A stretch of DNA of 10,992 nt from Colwellia sp. (GCA_003521815.1 DPHE01000025.1:1-10992), one strand, 5' to 3'; counted from the stretch's first letter, positions 1-6,856 are shown. The notes: generated by a model from the sequence alone, not told the origin. Numbers and translations are program-made.

Positions 1-207
1 ACGCTCATCTAATATAAGGCGAATAAAACCATAGCGAAGAAAGGTAGTCACTCAAGTATTGAGAAGAATAAACCAACCACAATATATACATAGAGGCATA
101 CAAATCAGTAAATCCGCCATAACAACAAAAACATTTATGGAAGTAACACTCGCGTGAATATTCTAATGCTGCGATAAATACTTAATGCTCTAATAGACTA
201 AAAATAA

Positions 208-235
208 CTAAGATTTAGGCTTAGCTCTTTTTTTT
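208..235 (+). terminator. Weak terminator-like stem with T-tract
   Basis: CTAAG (208-212) and CTTAG (220-224) form a 5-bp stem with a 7-base loop. Three bases later a run of eight T begins (228-235). The stem is short and has low GC, so termination would be inefficient. It could serve a transcript entering from the left of the window, or be chance in AT-rich DNA. Confidence 0.2.
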
Positions 236-249
236 AGCTATAAATTCTT

Positions 250-276
250 TATAATATATTGTATAAAATAAACAAT
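250..276 (+). promoter_or_regulatory. Candidate promoter and autoregulatory operator of the GntR-type gene
   Basis: A perfect -10 consensus TATAAT lies at 250-255, about 40 bases before the ATG, although no good -35 hexamer sits 17 bases upstream (only a T-rich stretch). Just downstream, ATTGT (258-262) and ACAAT (272-276) form an inverted repeat with a 9-base spacer. FadR-family regulators commonly bind short palindromes of the TTGT...ACAA kind and often regulate themselves. That this one is an operator is inference. Confidence 0.25.
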
Positions 277-296
277 TGAATAAATGGTAAAACCTG

Positions 297-959
297 ATGG
301 TTATTGAATATAAAACTAGAACACAGTTAGTTGTTGAAATAGTTAGAGAAAAAATATTAAGTGGTGAAATTGTTGCCGGACAAGCATTACGTCAAGTCGC
401 ATTAGCAAATGAGCTAAATGTTAGCCGTATTCCCGTTCGTGAAGCATTATTGCAACTTGAAGCGGAGGGTTTAGTCACTTTTGAACCTCACAAAGGTGCT
501 AGCGCTAGCAAACTAAGTGCAGCTCAAGTCGATGAACTATTTGAACTTAGAGCGATGATAGAAGGTGATTTACTGGCCGCTTCATTAGTACATATTACTG
601 ACGATGCATTAGCACAAGCTACCGATATTTTGGTGAATCTTGATAGTGCTTTGGGCAAAGAAAATGCAGCAAATAATTGGAGTGAATTAAACTCTGACTT
701 TCATAACTGCTTATATTCGGGGGCAAATCGTCCACAAACAGCGAATTTAGTTAATATTTTGAATAAAAATGCTGATCGTTATATTCGTATGCATTTATTA
801 TGGGCTGGCGGTATTTCAAAAGCAGACCCTGAGCATGCCGAGCTTTTAGCTTGTTGTAAGGCGCGAGATATTGGTAATGCGGTGGCCAAATTAAAACTGC
901 ATATTCTTAACTCTCGTGATGAAATAAAAGCATTTTTATCACAACGTGAAGCCAGTTAG
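297..959 (+). CDS. GntR family transcriptional regulator, FadR subfamily (FCD domain)
   Basis: A 220-residue DNA-binding regulator of the usual length for this subfamily. Residues about 6-75 form the winged helix-turn-helix: the LSGEIVAGQALRQVALANEL stretch and then NVSRIPVREALLQLEAEGLV match the GntR signature (start of the domain, recognition helix with the VSR.PVREAL core). Residues about 78-212 are an all-helical FCD ligand-binding domain; Asp134, His136, His180 and His202 stand where this family binds a metal ion, which usually contacts an organic-acid effector. The effector cannot be told from the sequence. The ATG at 297 has only a poor ribosome binding site, but it is the only start that gives a normal N-terminus. 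There is no transporter or catabolic gene beside it in the window, so its target is unknown; its genes may lie left of position 1. It faces ubiX convergently, with a 112-base gap and no clear terminator. Confidence 0.9.
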   Translation: MVIEYKTRTQLVVEIVREKILSGEIVAGQALRQVALANELNVSRIPVREALLQLEAEGLVTFEPHKGASASKLSAAQVDELFELRAMIEGDLLAASLVHITDDALAQATDILVNLDSALGKENAANNWSELNSDFHNCLYSGANRPQTANLVNILNKNADRYIRMHLLWAGGISKADPEHAELLACCKARDIGNAVAKLKLHILNSRDEIKAFLSQREAS

Positions 960-1071
960 ATCTTATACTGGGTCAATGCCTTTTCGTTAATCTATGATCT
1001 TTTTCGCTCATTGGCAAGCAGATAACATTCCTAATAGACTAGTATAATGAAGTAAAGTAAATAGAGAAAAA

Positions 1072-1719
1072 CTAGTTTTGATAACCCCAACGCGGCATGA
1101 TTTTTTGTTCTATACCGAGGTGGTCCAAAACTCGACCTACCATAAAATCAATTAAATCATCCATAGATTTAGGTTGATGGTAAAACCCCGGCGCGGCAGG
1201 CATTATCGTTACCCCTTGTTGGGATAAACTGAGCATATTAGTGAGGTGAATTGTTGATAAAGGTGTTTCTCGTACCATTAAAATTAACTGTCCACGTTCT
1301 TTAATGACCACATCAGCTGCGCGTTCAATTAAGTTATCGCTCAGACCTTGGCTAATCGCTGCTAATGTACCTGTTGAACAGGGACACACCACCATTTGCT
1401 TAGGTGCAGCGGAGCCAGAAGCAACTGGCGAGAACCACTGCTCTTTGCCAAAAACAATGATTTGTTCAGCCTTCGCTTGGTATTTTTCAACGAGCAATGC
1501 ACTGGCTACATCAGGCGAGGCAGGCAATTTAAAATCAAGTTCGGTATCAAGTACTATTCTGCCAGCACTTGAGCACAATAAGTACACTTGGTAATTAGCC
1601 GCAAGTAAGCATTCTAACAAGCGTAAAGCATAAGCTGAACCTGAAGCGCCTGTGATGGCTAAGGTTATCTTTTTATCAAATTTTTTAGCGTTAAATTGTA
1701 CTGTATTTAGTGCTGCCAA
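1072..1719 (-). CDS. ubiX: Flavin prenyltransferase UbiX
   Basis: UbiX joins a dimethylallyl group to reduced FMN to make prenylated FMN, the cofactor of the UbiD decarboxylase in ubiquinone synthesis; it is a soluble, multimeric flavoprotein. The sequence shows the FMN-binding GASGSAYALRLL motif (residues about 24-35), the CPCSTGTLAAI segment, RAADVVIKER and the RETPLS.IHL motif that binds the prenyl phosphate, then MPAAPGFYHQP. At 215 residues it is longer than the E. coli protein (189), mostly through a roughly 17-residue N-terminal extension. The start is TTG at 1719: no in-frame ATG or GTG precedes the conserved core, and a good ribosome binding site (AGGGG, 1732-1728) lies 8 bases upstream. 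It follows mpl by 28 bases on the same strand and is probably cotranscribed with it. UbiD is not in the window. A perfect palindrome, AAAACTAGTTTT (1068-1079), spans its stop codon. Confidence 0.93.
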   Translation of the reverse strand: MAALNTVQFNAKKFDKKITLAITGASGSAYALRLLECLLAANYQVYLLCSSAGRIVLDTELDFKLPASPDVASALLVEKYQAKAEQIIVFGKEQWFSPVASGSAAPKQMVVCPCSTGTLAAISQGLSDNLIERAADVVIKERGQLILMVRETPLSTIHLTNMLSLSQQGVTIMPAAPGFYHQPKSMDDLIDFMVGRVLDHLGIEQKIMPRWGYQN

Positions 1720-1727
1720 AAGTCTAT

Positions 1728-1732
1728 CCCCT
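1728..1732 (-). promoter_or_regulatory. Ribosome binding site supporting the TTG start of ubiX
   Basis: On the minus strand AGGGG lies 8 bases before the TTG at 1719. It is a strong Shine-Dalgarno match with ideal spacing and is the main reason for choosing this non-ATG start. Confidence 0.6.
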
Positions 1733-1747
1733 ATCTCTAATTAATGG

Positions 1748-3136
1748 TTATTGACGACGGTGAATTGCGGTTAATATTTTTTCATGGATATTAGCAAAAC
1801 TGCCATTACTCATCACGACAATAATATCGCCCATTTGGCTTTGCTCAGCAATTTTCACCACTAAATCATCAATGTTTTTCTCTACAACACAAGGCGATTT
1901 ACAAGACTCAATTAAATCACTGACTGACCACTTTAGTTTCTCATCTTGAAAAATAAACACCTGATCTGCTTGTGCTAAAGATAAAGGTAAAGCGGATTTA
2001 TGCACACCTGATTTCATGGTATTCGACCGCGGTTCGAGCACTGCTAATACGCGTCCTTTATGAACGTTTTTATTATCTACTTTTGCTCGCACACCGGCTA
2101 AGGTTTTAGCGATAGCGGTTGGATGATGAGCAAAGTCATCATAAACACTGATATCATTCACGACACCACGTAGCTCAAATCGACGTTTACTGTTCACAAA
2201 TTGGGCTAAAGCTTCAATCGCAATATGACTTGGCACACCTACATGGCGTGCAGCGGCGATCGCCATCAAGGCATTATCAATATTAAAGTCACCTATAAGC
2301 GGCCACTTAACTAGCCCCTGCTCTTTACCTTTAAATGTTACGATGAACTCACTGCCATCAGCAATCAATTTTTTCGCCTGCCAGCCATTAGCACATGCAC
2401 TGTGCTCTATCTGTGTCCAGCACCCCATTGCCAATGTATCATTAATTGCCAGTTCATTTTTCGGAGATAAAATCAATCCATTACTGGGAACCATTCGAAT
2501 AAGATGATGAAATTGTCGTTGAATATCTGACAAGTCATTAAAAATATCACCATGATCAAACTCTAAATTATTAATCACTAAGGTTCTTGGGCGATAATGA
2601 ACAAACTTAGAACGTTTATCAAAAAAAGCGGTATCGTATTCATCTGCTTCAATAACAAAAAAGGGTGCGTTGCCTAGTCGTGCAGAGCATGAAAAATTTT
2701 GAGGTATGCCACCAATAAGAAAACCCGGAGATAAATGCGCGTATTGTAAAATCCACGCCAGCATACTACTGGTAGTGGTTTTACCATGCGTCCCAGATAC
2801 GGCTAATACCCAGCGATCTTTGAGCACATTTTCTAATAGCCATTGCGGACCAGAAATATAAGGAATATTACGATCAAGCATATACTCAATCATGACATTC
2901 CCACGAGACATGGCATTGCCAACAATAACTAAATCCGGCTCATCGTTAAAATGTTCAATTTTATAGTCCTGCTTTAATTCAATACCTAACTGCTCTAGTT
3001 GCGTACTCATGGGAGGATACACATGTGCATCGCAGCCGGTAACACGAAAACCAAGCTCTTTAGCTAACGCGGCAATACCGCCCATAAAAGTACCGCAAAT
3101 ACCAAGAATATGAAGATGTTTAATTTTATTTGTCAT
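1748..3136 (-). CDS. mpl: UDP-N-acetylmuramate:L-alanyl-gamma-D-glutamyl-meso-diaminopimelate ligase Mpl
   Basis: Mpl is the murein recycling ligase. It attaches the recovered tripeptide L-Ala-gamma-D-Glu-meso-DAP to UDP-MurNAc in the cytoplasm with ATP, bypassing MurC, MurD and MurE. The protein has 462 residues (E. coli about 457) and the three Mur-ligase domains. The N-terminal UDP-binding part carries HILGICGTFMGG (residues 9-20); the central ATPase has the P-loop GTHGKTTT (115-122), EADEYD (163-168) and NNLEFDHGDIF (189-199); the C-terminal domain has YDDFAHHPTA (332-341) and LEPRSNTMK (367-375). ICGTFMGG and VYPPMST distinguish Mpl from MurC. The ATG at 3136 has a poor ribosome binding site but gives a normal N-terminus. 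Divergent from the ycbX-like gene with 91 bases between them; ubiX follows 28 bases downstream. No defects seen. Confidence 0.96.
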   Translation of the reverse strand: MTNKIKHLHILGICGTFMGGIAALAKELGFRVTGCDAHVYPPMSTQLEQLGIELKQDYKIEHFNDEPDLVIVGNAMSRGNVMIEYMLDRNIPYISGPQWLLENVLKDRWVLAVSGTHGKTTTSSMLAWILQYAHLSPGFLIGGIPQNFSCSARLGNAPFFVIEADEYDTAFFDKRSKFVHYRPRTLVINNLEFDHGDIFNDLSDIQRQFHHLIRMVPSNGLILSPKNELAINDTLAMGCWTQIEHSACANGWQAKKLIADGSEFIVTFKGKEQGLVKWPLIGDFNIDNALMAIAAARHVGVPSHIAIEALAQFVNSKRRFELRGVVNDISVYDDFAHHPTAIAKTLAGVRAKVDNKNVHKGRVLAVLEPRSNTMKSGVHKSALPLSLAQADQVFIFQDEKLKWSVSDLIESCKSPCVVEKNIDDLVVKIAEQSQMGDIIVVMSNGSFANIHEKILTAIHRRQ

Positions 3137-3181
3137 GGTGTATAAAAATTAGTTAAAATAGGATGAAACATTATGTCGCTT

Positions 3182-3211
3182 AATATACCTTAGACTCCTA
3201 GAAAAAGTAAA
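3182..3211 (-). promoter_or_regulatory. Candidate sigma70 promoter of mpl-ubiX
   Basis: On the minus strand, TTTACT (3211-3206, -35, four of six matches) and TATATT (3187-3182, -10, five of six matches) are 18 bases apart. Transcription would start near 3175, leaving a leader of about 40 bases before the mpl ATG. It lies in the short gap between the divergent mpl and ycbX-like genes. Predicted by eye only. Confidence 0.4.
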
Positions 3212-3227
3212 AAATATTAAACAAAAT

Positions 3228-4376
3228 ATGCCAAAAGTAACTGTCAGTAATCTATACATTTACCCGATTAAATCAACGATGGGGATCAGTTTGTCCCAAG
3301 CAAGTATTGATGAATTGGGTTTAGCTTTTGATCGACGCTTTGTTATTAGCGATAACTCAGGGCAATTTATCTCCGCCCGCACTGAGCCAACACTATGCTT
3401 GGTCACCACGATACTTACCGAGTATGGAATAGCGCTATCTGCTCCCACGATGCCAACGTTAACACTAGTGTATGAAAGTTTTAGTGAGCAATACAAAAGT
3501 GTAAACGTATGGGACGATGAAGTAGCGGGACAACTTTGCTCAACTGAGGCTAACTCGTGGTTTAGTGATTATTTACAACGCCCATGTCAGTTATTATATT
3601 TTGGGAAAGAATCATCTCGGGTCAAAAAAGGGGCTACGGATAATCCACGAAAGGTCGCCTTTGCTGATGGTTATCCACTGCTGTTGATTTCTCAAGCGTC
3701 GTTACATGAGCTTAATCAGCGACTACTCGCCAATAATCAAAAGACTGTTTCCATGGCGAATTTCCGTCCCAATATTGTGGTTGATAATTGCTTACCCTTT
3801 GCCGAAGATGGTTGGCAATATATTCGCATTGGTGAAATAGAATTTAAAGTGAGTAAATCTTGTGAACGCTGTATATTAATTACAGTGAACCCTGAGAATG
3901 GAATAAAAGATGCAGAGCAGCAACCGCTAAGCACACTAAAAACATATCGACAAACGAGTAGTGGTGAAGTGTTATTTGGTCAAAATTTAATCCCGTTAAC
4001 GAGTGGCCGCATAAATCAAGGTGATAAACTTACCGTTAGCAAATCACAACAACTACCTATATTTAATAAGAGTAACTCAATGCCAATTTCCGCAATGGTG
4101 AATAAAAAGAAAAAATTAACTATACAGTTTGAAACCTGGAATAAAACCCAACCAGCAGATAACCAAAAAACGTTGTTAAAGCACGGAGAGGAAGCAGGAT
4201 TACTTATTCCCTATTCTTGTAGGGCGGGCATGTGTGGTCGCTGTAAAGCCAAATTAATCAGTGGCGAAGTGACTCAATTAGCGGATGATGGTTTATCAGT
4301 AGAAGAAAAACAACAAGGCTATATTTTATGTTGCTCTAGCATTGCACAAAGTGATGTAGTGATTAAACATAGGTAG
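3228..4376 (+). CDS. ycbX: YcbX-type MOSC domain protein with C-terminal [2Fe-2S] ferredoxin domain
   Basis: A molybdenum-cofactor enzyme of the E. coli YcbX type, which together with its electron donor reduces N-hydroxylated compounds such as base analogues. The N-terminal beta-barrel begins NLYIYPIKSTMGI (residues 8-20) and includes GLAFDRRFVI (31-40). The MOSC domain (about 120-270) contains FADGYPLLLIS, NFRPNIVV and SKSCERC, where Cys212 is the likely Moco ligand, then GQNLIPLTSG. The last 85 or so residues are a plant-type ferredoxin domain with PYSCRAGMCGRCK (Cys331, Cys336, Cys339) and YILCCSS (Cys368), so all four cluster ligands are present. Its 382 residues fit the family (E. coli 369). 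The ATG at 3228 has no strong ribosome binding site. The gene stands alone between mpl (divergent) and pabA (211 bases downstream). Function by homology; the physiological substrate is not known from context. Confidence 0.93.
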   Translation: MPKVTVSNLYIYPIKSTMGISLSQASIDELGLAFDRRFVISDNSGQFISARTEPTLCLVTTILTEYGIALSAPTMPTLTLVYESFSEQYKSVNVWDDEVAGQLCSTEANSWFSDYLQRPCQLLYFGKESSRVKKGATDNPRKVAFADGYPLLLISQASLHELNQRLLANNQKTVSMANFRPNIVVDNCLPFAEDGWQYIRIGEIEFKVSKSCERCILITVNPENGIKDAEQQPLSTLKTYRQTSSGEVLFGQNLIPLTSGRINQGDKLTVSKSQQLPIFNKSNSMPISAMVNKKKKLTIQFETWNKTQPADNQKTLLKHGEEAGLLIPYSCRAGMCGRCKAKLISGEVTQLADDGLSVEEKQQGYILCCSSIAQSDVVIKHR

Positions 4377-4519
4377 CCTAAGTTGATAACCAACACATAG
4401 GTGCTATTTTCATTTGAATAAACCTAATATCGTCGTTATTGATGTATATAATGTCAGAGATAATTCAAAGGCATCAACTTTAACCAACTTAAATTGCTAG
4501 ACTAAAAAACAAAACCAAC

Positions 4520-4567
4520 AAAACCATGTTGAATTTTGTGAAATTGCATTAGAATGACCGTGGTTTT
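4520..4567 (+). other. Imperfect stem-loop in the pabA leader
   Basis: AAAACCATG (4520-4528) can pair with CGTGGTTTT (4559-4567): eight Watson-Crick pairs and one G-U, with a 30-base loop. The stem ends 7 bases before the AGG of the pabA ribosome binding site. The long loop makes it weak, and it may be chance. The rest of the 211-base gap between the ycbX-like gene and pabA holds only a TATAAT at 4447-4452 without a matching -35 element. Confidence 0.2.
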
Positions 4568-4587
4568 CATAGTTAGGCTTATCAACT

Positions 4588-5175
4588 TTGTTATTAATGA
4601 TCGACAATTACGACTCTTTCACGTTCAATCTAGTGCATTATTTTCAAGCGCTAGGTCAAGAAGTAAAGGTTTTTCGTCATGACGAAATTAGTTTAGTAGA
4701 GATTGAAAAACTAAAACCTTCTTACCTCGTTATTTCTCCTGGCCCTTGTGCCCCAGATAATGCGGGAATATCTTTGGCTGTTGTAGAACACTTTGCCGGA
4801 CGCATTCCTTTGCTAGGTGTATGCTTAGGCCACCAATGTATTGCTCAACATTTTGGTGCTAAAATAAAAAAAGCTAAACAATTAATGCATGGTAAAACCA
4901 GTGCCATTGCACATAATGGCACTGGGTTATTTCAGCAGCTAAAAAATCCTTTACGCGTTACACGTTATCACTCACTTATTGTGGATGAGCAATCCCTTTC
5001 TGATGAATTAACCATAACCGCTTGGAGTATTGATGATCAGGGTAATAAAGATGAAATTATGGCGTTGCAACATAAGCAGCTTGCGATTTGCAGTGTACAA
5101 TTTCATCCCGAATCAATTTTAACCGAGCAAGGCCATGCGCTTTTACAAAACTTTATTGAGTTATACAAAAAGTAA
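4588..5175 (+). CDS. pabA: Aminodeoxychorismate synthase glutaminase subunit PabA
   Basis: A class I glutamine amidotransferase subunit that hydrolyses glutamine and passes ammonia to PabB, making 4-amino-4-deoxychorismate for folate synthesis. In many bacteria the same type of subunit (TrpG) also serves anthranilate synthase. Visible are IDNYDSFTFNL (residues 5-15), the oxyanion-loop SPGPCAPD (50-57), the nucleophile elbow LLGVCLGHQ with Cys79, HGKTS (101-105), RYHSL (126-130) and QFHPES with His173 and Glu175, giving a complete catalytic triad. It has 195 residues (E. coli PabA 187). The start is TTG at 4588: the N-terminus MLLMIDNYDS then aligns from the first residue with the E. coli MILLIDNYDS, and TTAGG lies about 10 bases upstream. 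An ATG at 4597 would cut the first beta strand. PabA is favoured over TrpG because no trp or pabB gene is near and argD follows, as in E. coli. Confidence 0.9.
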   Translation: MLLMIDNYDSFTFNLVHYFQALGQEVKVFRHDEISLVEIEKLKPSYLVISPGPCAPDNAGISLAVVEHFAGRIPLLGVCLGHQCIAQHFGAKIKKAKQLMHGKTSAIAHNGTGLFQQLKNPLRVTRYHSLIVDEQSLSDELTITAWSIDDQGNKDEIMALQHKQLAICSVQFHPESILTEQGHALLQNFIELYKK

Positions 5176-5428
5176 TGGTGTCAAATTAATCCTTTATGGG
5201 CATAAATTAATAAATTGTTTCGGCTTAGGGTGAATAGTACGTTCGAAAAAAAAGTAACATTGACCACATAAAGTTAAGCGTTAACTAAATACAGTGCGTT
5301 TACATAAAATTATTTATAATTATCTATAAAATTGACCGCGCTATAGCATTCATCAAGCCAGTACTTTCCCACTAACAAAAGTATCCCTTCTAACTGATTT
5401 ACTGACTACTTATAAATATTAACAAAAC

Positions 5429-5456
5429 TTGAATAAAACCATCATTCCTTTATTTT
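5429..5456 (+). promoter_or_regulatory. Candidate argD promoter
   Basis: TTGAAT (5429-5434) and TATTTT (5451-5456) are 16 bases apart, each four of six matches to the sigma70 consensus. Transcription would start near 5463, just ahead of the nested inverted repeats. A competing -10 (TATAAA, 5411-5416) has a poorer -35. Moderate-to-weak prediction. Confidence 0.25.
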
Positions 5457-5475
5457 CACTAGTCTACAGAGTCAT

Positions 5476-5546
5476 TAAGCAAGACAAATATACTTTATCC
5501 TGTCATACTTACCGCCTATTTTTGAGGTAAGTGACTTTCTTGCTTA
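5476..5546 (+). promoter_or_regulatory. Nested inverted repeats in the argD 5' leader (candidate structured RNA)
   Basis: An outer perfect 9-bp inverted repeat, TAAGCAAGA (5476-5484) with TCTTGCTTA (5538-5546), encloses an inner perfect 7-bp one, ACTTACC (5507-5513) with GGTAAGT (5526-5532; 12-base loop). GACA (5483-5486) and TGTC (5501-5504) could form a further small hairpin that competes for two bases of the outer stem. The fold ends about 20 bases before the argD ribosome binding site. It does not resemble any riboswitch class I can name, and there is no T-tract for simple attenuation. Confidence 0.35.
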
Positions 5547-5566
5547 TACCCGTTCCACCAATCAAT

Positions 5567-5570
5567 GAGG
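5567..5570 (+). promoter_or_regulatory. Ribosome binding site fixing the argD start
   Basis: GAGG lies 8 bases before the ATG at 5579. It is the only well-placed Shine-Dalgarno in the area and supports this ATG over an in-frame GTG at 5531. Confidence 0.7.
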
Positions 5571-5578
5571 ATTTAAAA

Positions 5579-6793
5579 ATGTCAGAACATTTTCCTGTAA
5601 GCCGCGATACATTTGATGATGTCATGGTACCAAACTATGCGCCTTCTTCTGTTATTCCTGTACGTGGTCAAGGCTCTCGAGTGTGGGATCAACAAGATAA
5701 AGAATACATCGATTTTGCGGGCGGTATTGCAGTAAGCAGTTTAGGACATTGTCACCCCGCTTTAGTTGGTGCGTTAAAAGAGCAAAGCGAAAAAATTTGG
5801 CATGTGTCCAATGTGATGACCAATGAGCCTGCGCTACGTTTAGCCAAAAAATTAGTTGATGCCACTTTTGCTGAAAAAGTCTATTTTGCTAACTCTGGTG
5901 CTGAATCAAACGAAGCGGCATTAAAATTAGCACGTCGTTGGGCATTAGAGGTTCATGGCGGTGATAAAACTCAAATAATAGCCTTTAAACAAGGGTTTCA
6001 TGGTCGTACTTTTTTCACTGTAACCGTTGGTGGTCAAGCAGCATACTCTGATGGCTTTGGTCCAAAACCAGGTGGTATTGAGCATGCCGAATATAATAAC
6101 CTAGAAAGTGTTAAAGCATTAATTTCAGATAAAACCTGCGCAATAATGGTTGAACCATTGCAAGGCGAAGGTGGCATTGTATCGCCAACGACTGAATTCA
6201 TTCAAGGGTTGCGCGAATTATGTAATGAACATAACGCACTGTTAATTTTTGATGAAGTGCAAACGGGTGCTGGCCGTTTAGGGTCGCTTTATGCTTATTT
6301 GGATTTTGGTGTTACACCAGACATTTTAACTTCAGCAAAAGGTTTGGGTGGCGGCTTTCCTATTGGCGCTATGCTAACCACTACGGCAATAGCCAAGCAT
6401 TTGAAAGTAGGCACTCACGGTAGTACTTATGGTGGCAACCCGTTGGCTTGTGCAGTTGCTGAAGCGGTTATTGATACGATTAATACGCCCGAAATACCTG
6501 CTGGTGTAAAAACTAAAGCACAACTTTACACCGATGGTTTAAATGCAATTAATGCTAAGTACAATGTTTTTAGTGAAGTTCGTGGTAAAGGCTTATTGAT
6601 TGGCGCGGTATTAAACGAGCATTACCAAGGCAGAGCTAACGACTTTCTAAATGCCGCGATGGCTGAAGGGGTAATGACATTAGTTGCGGGCCCAAGCATA
6701 TTACGTTTTGCTCCATCATTAGTCATTCCTGATAAAGATATTCTTGAAGGTTTAGCACGTTTTGAAAAAGCTGTAGCGTTATTAACCTTGTAA
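5579..6793 (+). CDS. argD: Acetylornithine aminotransferase (ArgD; AstC-like dual function possible)
   Basis: A PLP-dependent class III aminotransferase that converts N-acetylglutamate semialdehyde and glutamate to N-acetylornithine and 2-oxoglutarate in arginine synthesis. E. coli ArgD also does the succinyldiaminopimelate step of lysine synthesis, and the close paralogue AstC acts on succinylornithine in arginine breakdown. The protein has 404 residues, as in E. coli. Motifs: PVRGQGSRVWDQQ (residues 27-39), GHCHPALV, the PLP-phosphate site NSGAESNEAA (105-114), FHGRT (140-144), VEPLQGEGG, FDEVQTG with Asp225, and SAKGLGGGFP with the Schiff-base Lys254. GHCHPALV, YSDGFGPKP and RFAPSLV resemble ArgD slightly more than AstC. 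ATG at 5579 is chosen for its ribosome binding site and homology. It lies downstream of pabA as in E. coli. The astA remnant after it suggests it once headed an arginine catabolic unit, so it may have dual use. Confidence 0.93.
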   Translation: MSEHFPVSRDTFDDVMVPNYAPSSVIPVRGQGSRVWDQQDKEYIDFAGGIAVSSLGHCHPALVGALKEQSEKIWHVSNVMTNEPALRLAKKLVDATFAEKVYFANSGAESNEAALKLARRWALEVHGGDKTQIIAFKQGFHGRTFFTVTVGGQAAYSDGFGPKPGGIEHAEYNNLESVKALISDKTCAIMVEPLQGEGGIVSPTTEFIQGLRELCNEHNALLIFDEVQTGAGRLGSLYAYLDFGVTPDILTSAKGLGGGFPIGAMLTTTAIAKHLKVGTHGSTYGGNPLACAVAEAVIDTINTPEIPAGVKTKAQLYTDGLNAINAKYNVFSEVRGKGLLIGAVLNEHYQGRANDFLNAAMAEGVMTLVAGPSILRFAPSLVIPDKDILEGLARFEKAVALLTL

Positions 6794-6818
6794 GTTAACA
6801 GTACTGCTTAATATTCAC

Positions 6819-6856
6819 AGTCACTTTCATTCCAGTACTAATGAATGAAAGTGACT
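6819..6856 (+). repeat. Perfect 14-bp inverted repeat between argD and the astA remnant
   Basis: AGTCACTTTCATTC (6819-6832) and GAATGAAAGTGACT (6843-6856) are exact reverse complements with a 10-base loop that contains the palindrome AGTACT. It begins 26 bases after the argD stop. It would form a stable stem in the transcript and could stop transcription or protect the argD mRNA 3' end. Only four T (6861-6864) follow after four other bases, so it is not a typical Rho-independent terminator. Confidence 0.6.

Larger units (their letters stand above)
1..296. other. Non-coding region upstream of the GntR-type regulator
   Basis: AT-rich sequence with stop codons in all frames and no ORF that looks like a protein. 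The only structures I see are a short perfect inverted repeat at 51-63 (CTCAA, 3-base loop, TTGAG), a weak stem followed by eight T (208-235) and promoter-like AT-rich sequence at 250-276. An ATG on the minus strand at 7-5 reads out of the window and could begin another gene, but two or three codons are too few to judge. Confidence 0.5.
5176..5578 (+). other. Intergenic region and leader between pabA and argD
   Basis: 403 AT-rich bases without a credible ORF. Noted from left to right: GTTAA-gcg-TTAAC (5273-5285); two copies of ATAAAATT starting 22 bases apart (5304 and 5326); a candidate promoter (5429-5456); nested inverted repeats (5476-5546); and the argD ribosome binding site (5567-5570). 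No terminator for pabA and no convincing ArgR box (TGAAT-N4-ATTCA) was found. Confidence 0.6.

Noticed and set aside
1068..1079. AAAACTAGTTTT palindrome as a terminator for ubiX
   Set aside because: It spans the stop codon, has no loop and is mostly A/T, so a stable terminator stem is unlikely.
1304..1594. Plus-strand ORF antisense to ubiX, and similar antisense ORFs inside ycbX and rpoA
   Set aside because: Each lies fully within a well-conserved gene on the other strand and resembles no protein family.
4526..4552. Eight-codon ORF (MLNFVKLH) as a leader peptide for pabA
   Set aside because: No ribosome binding site, no run of a regulatory amino acid and no attenuator T-tract.
5231..5245. 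ArgR box upstream of argD
   Set aside because: TGAAT at 5231 is a half site, but the other half (GTTCG) and the spacing do not fit; other TGAAT and ATTCA sites in the gap are also unpaired.
5531..5578. In-frame GTG at 5531 that would add 16 residues to ArgD
   Set aside because: It lies in the inner hairpin, its GAGG is only 3 bases away, and the added residues have no match in the family; ATG 5579 has a good ribosome binding site and fits homologues.
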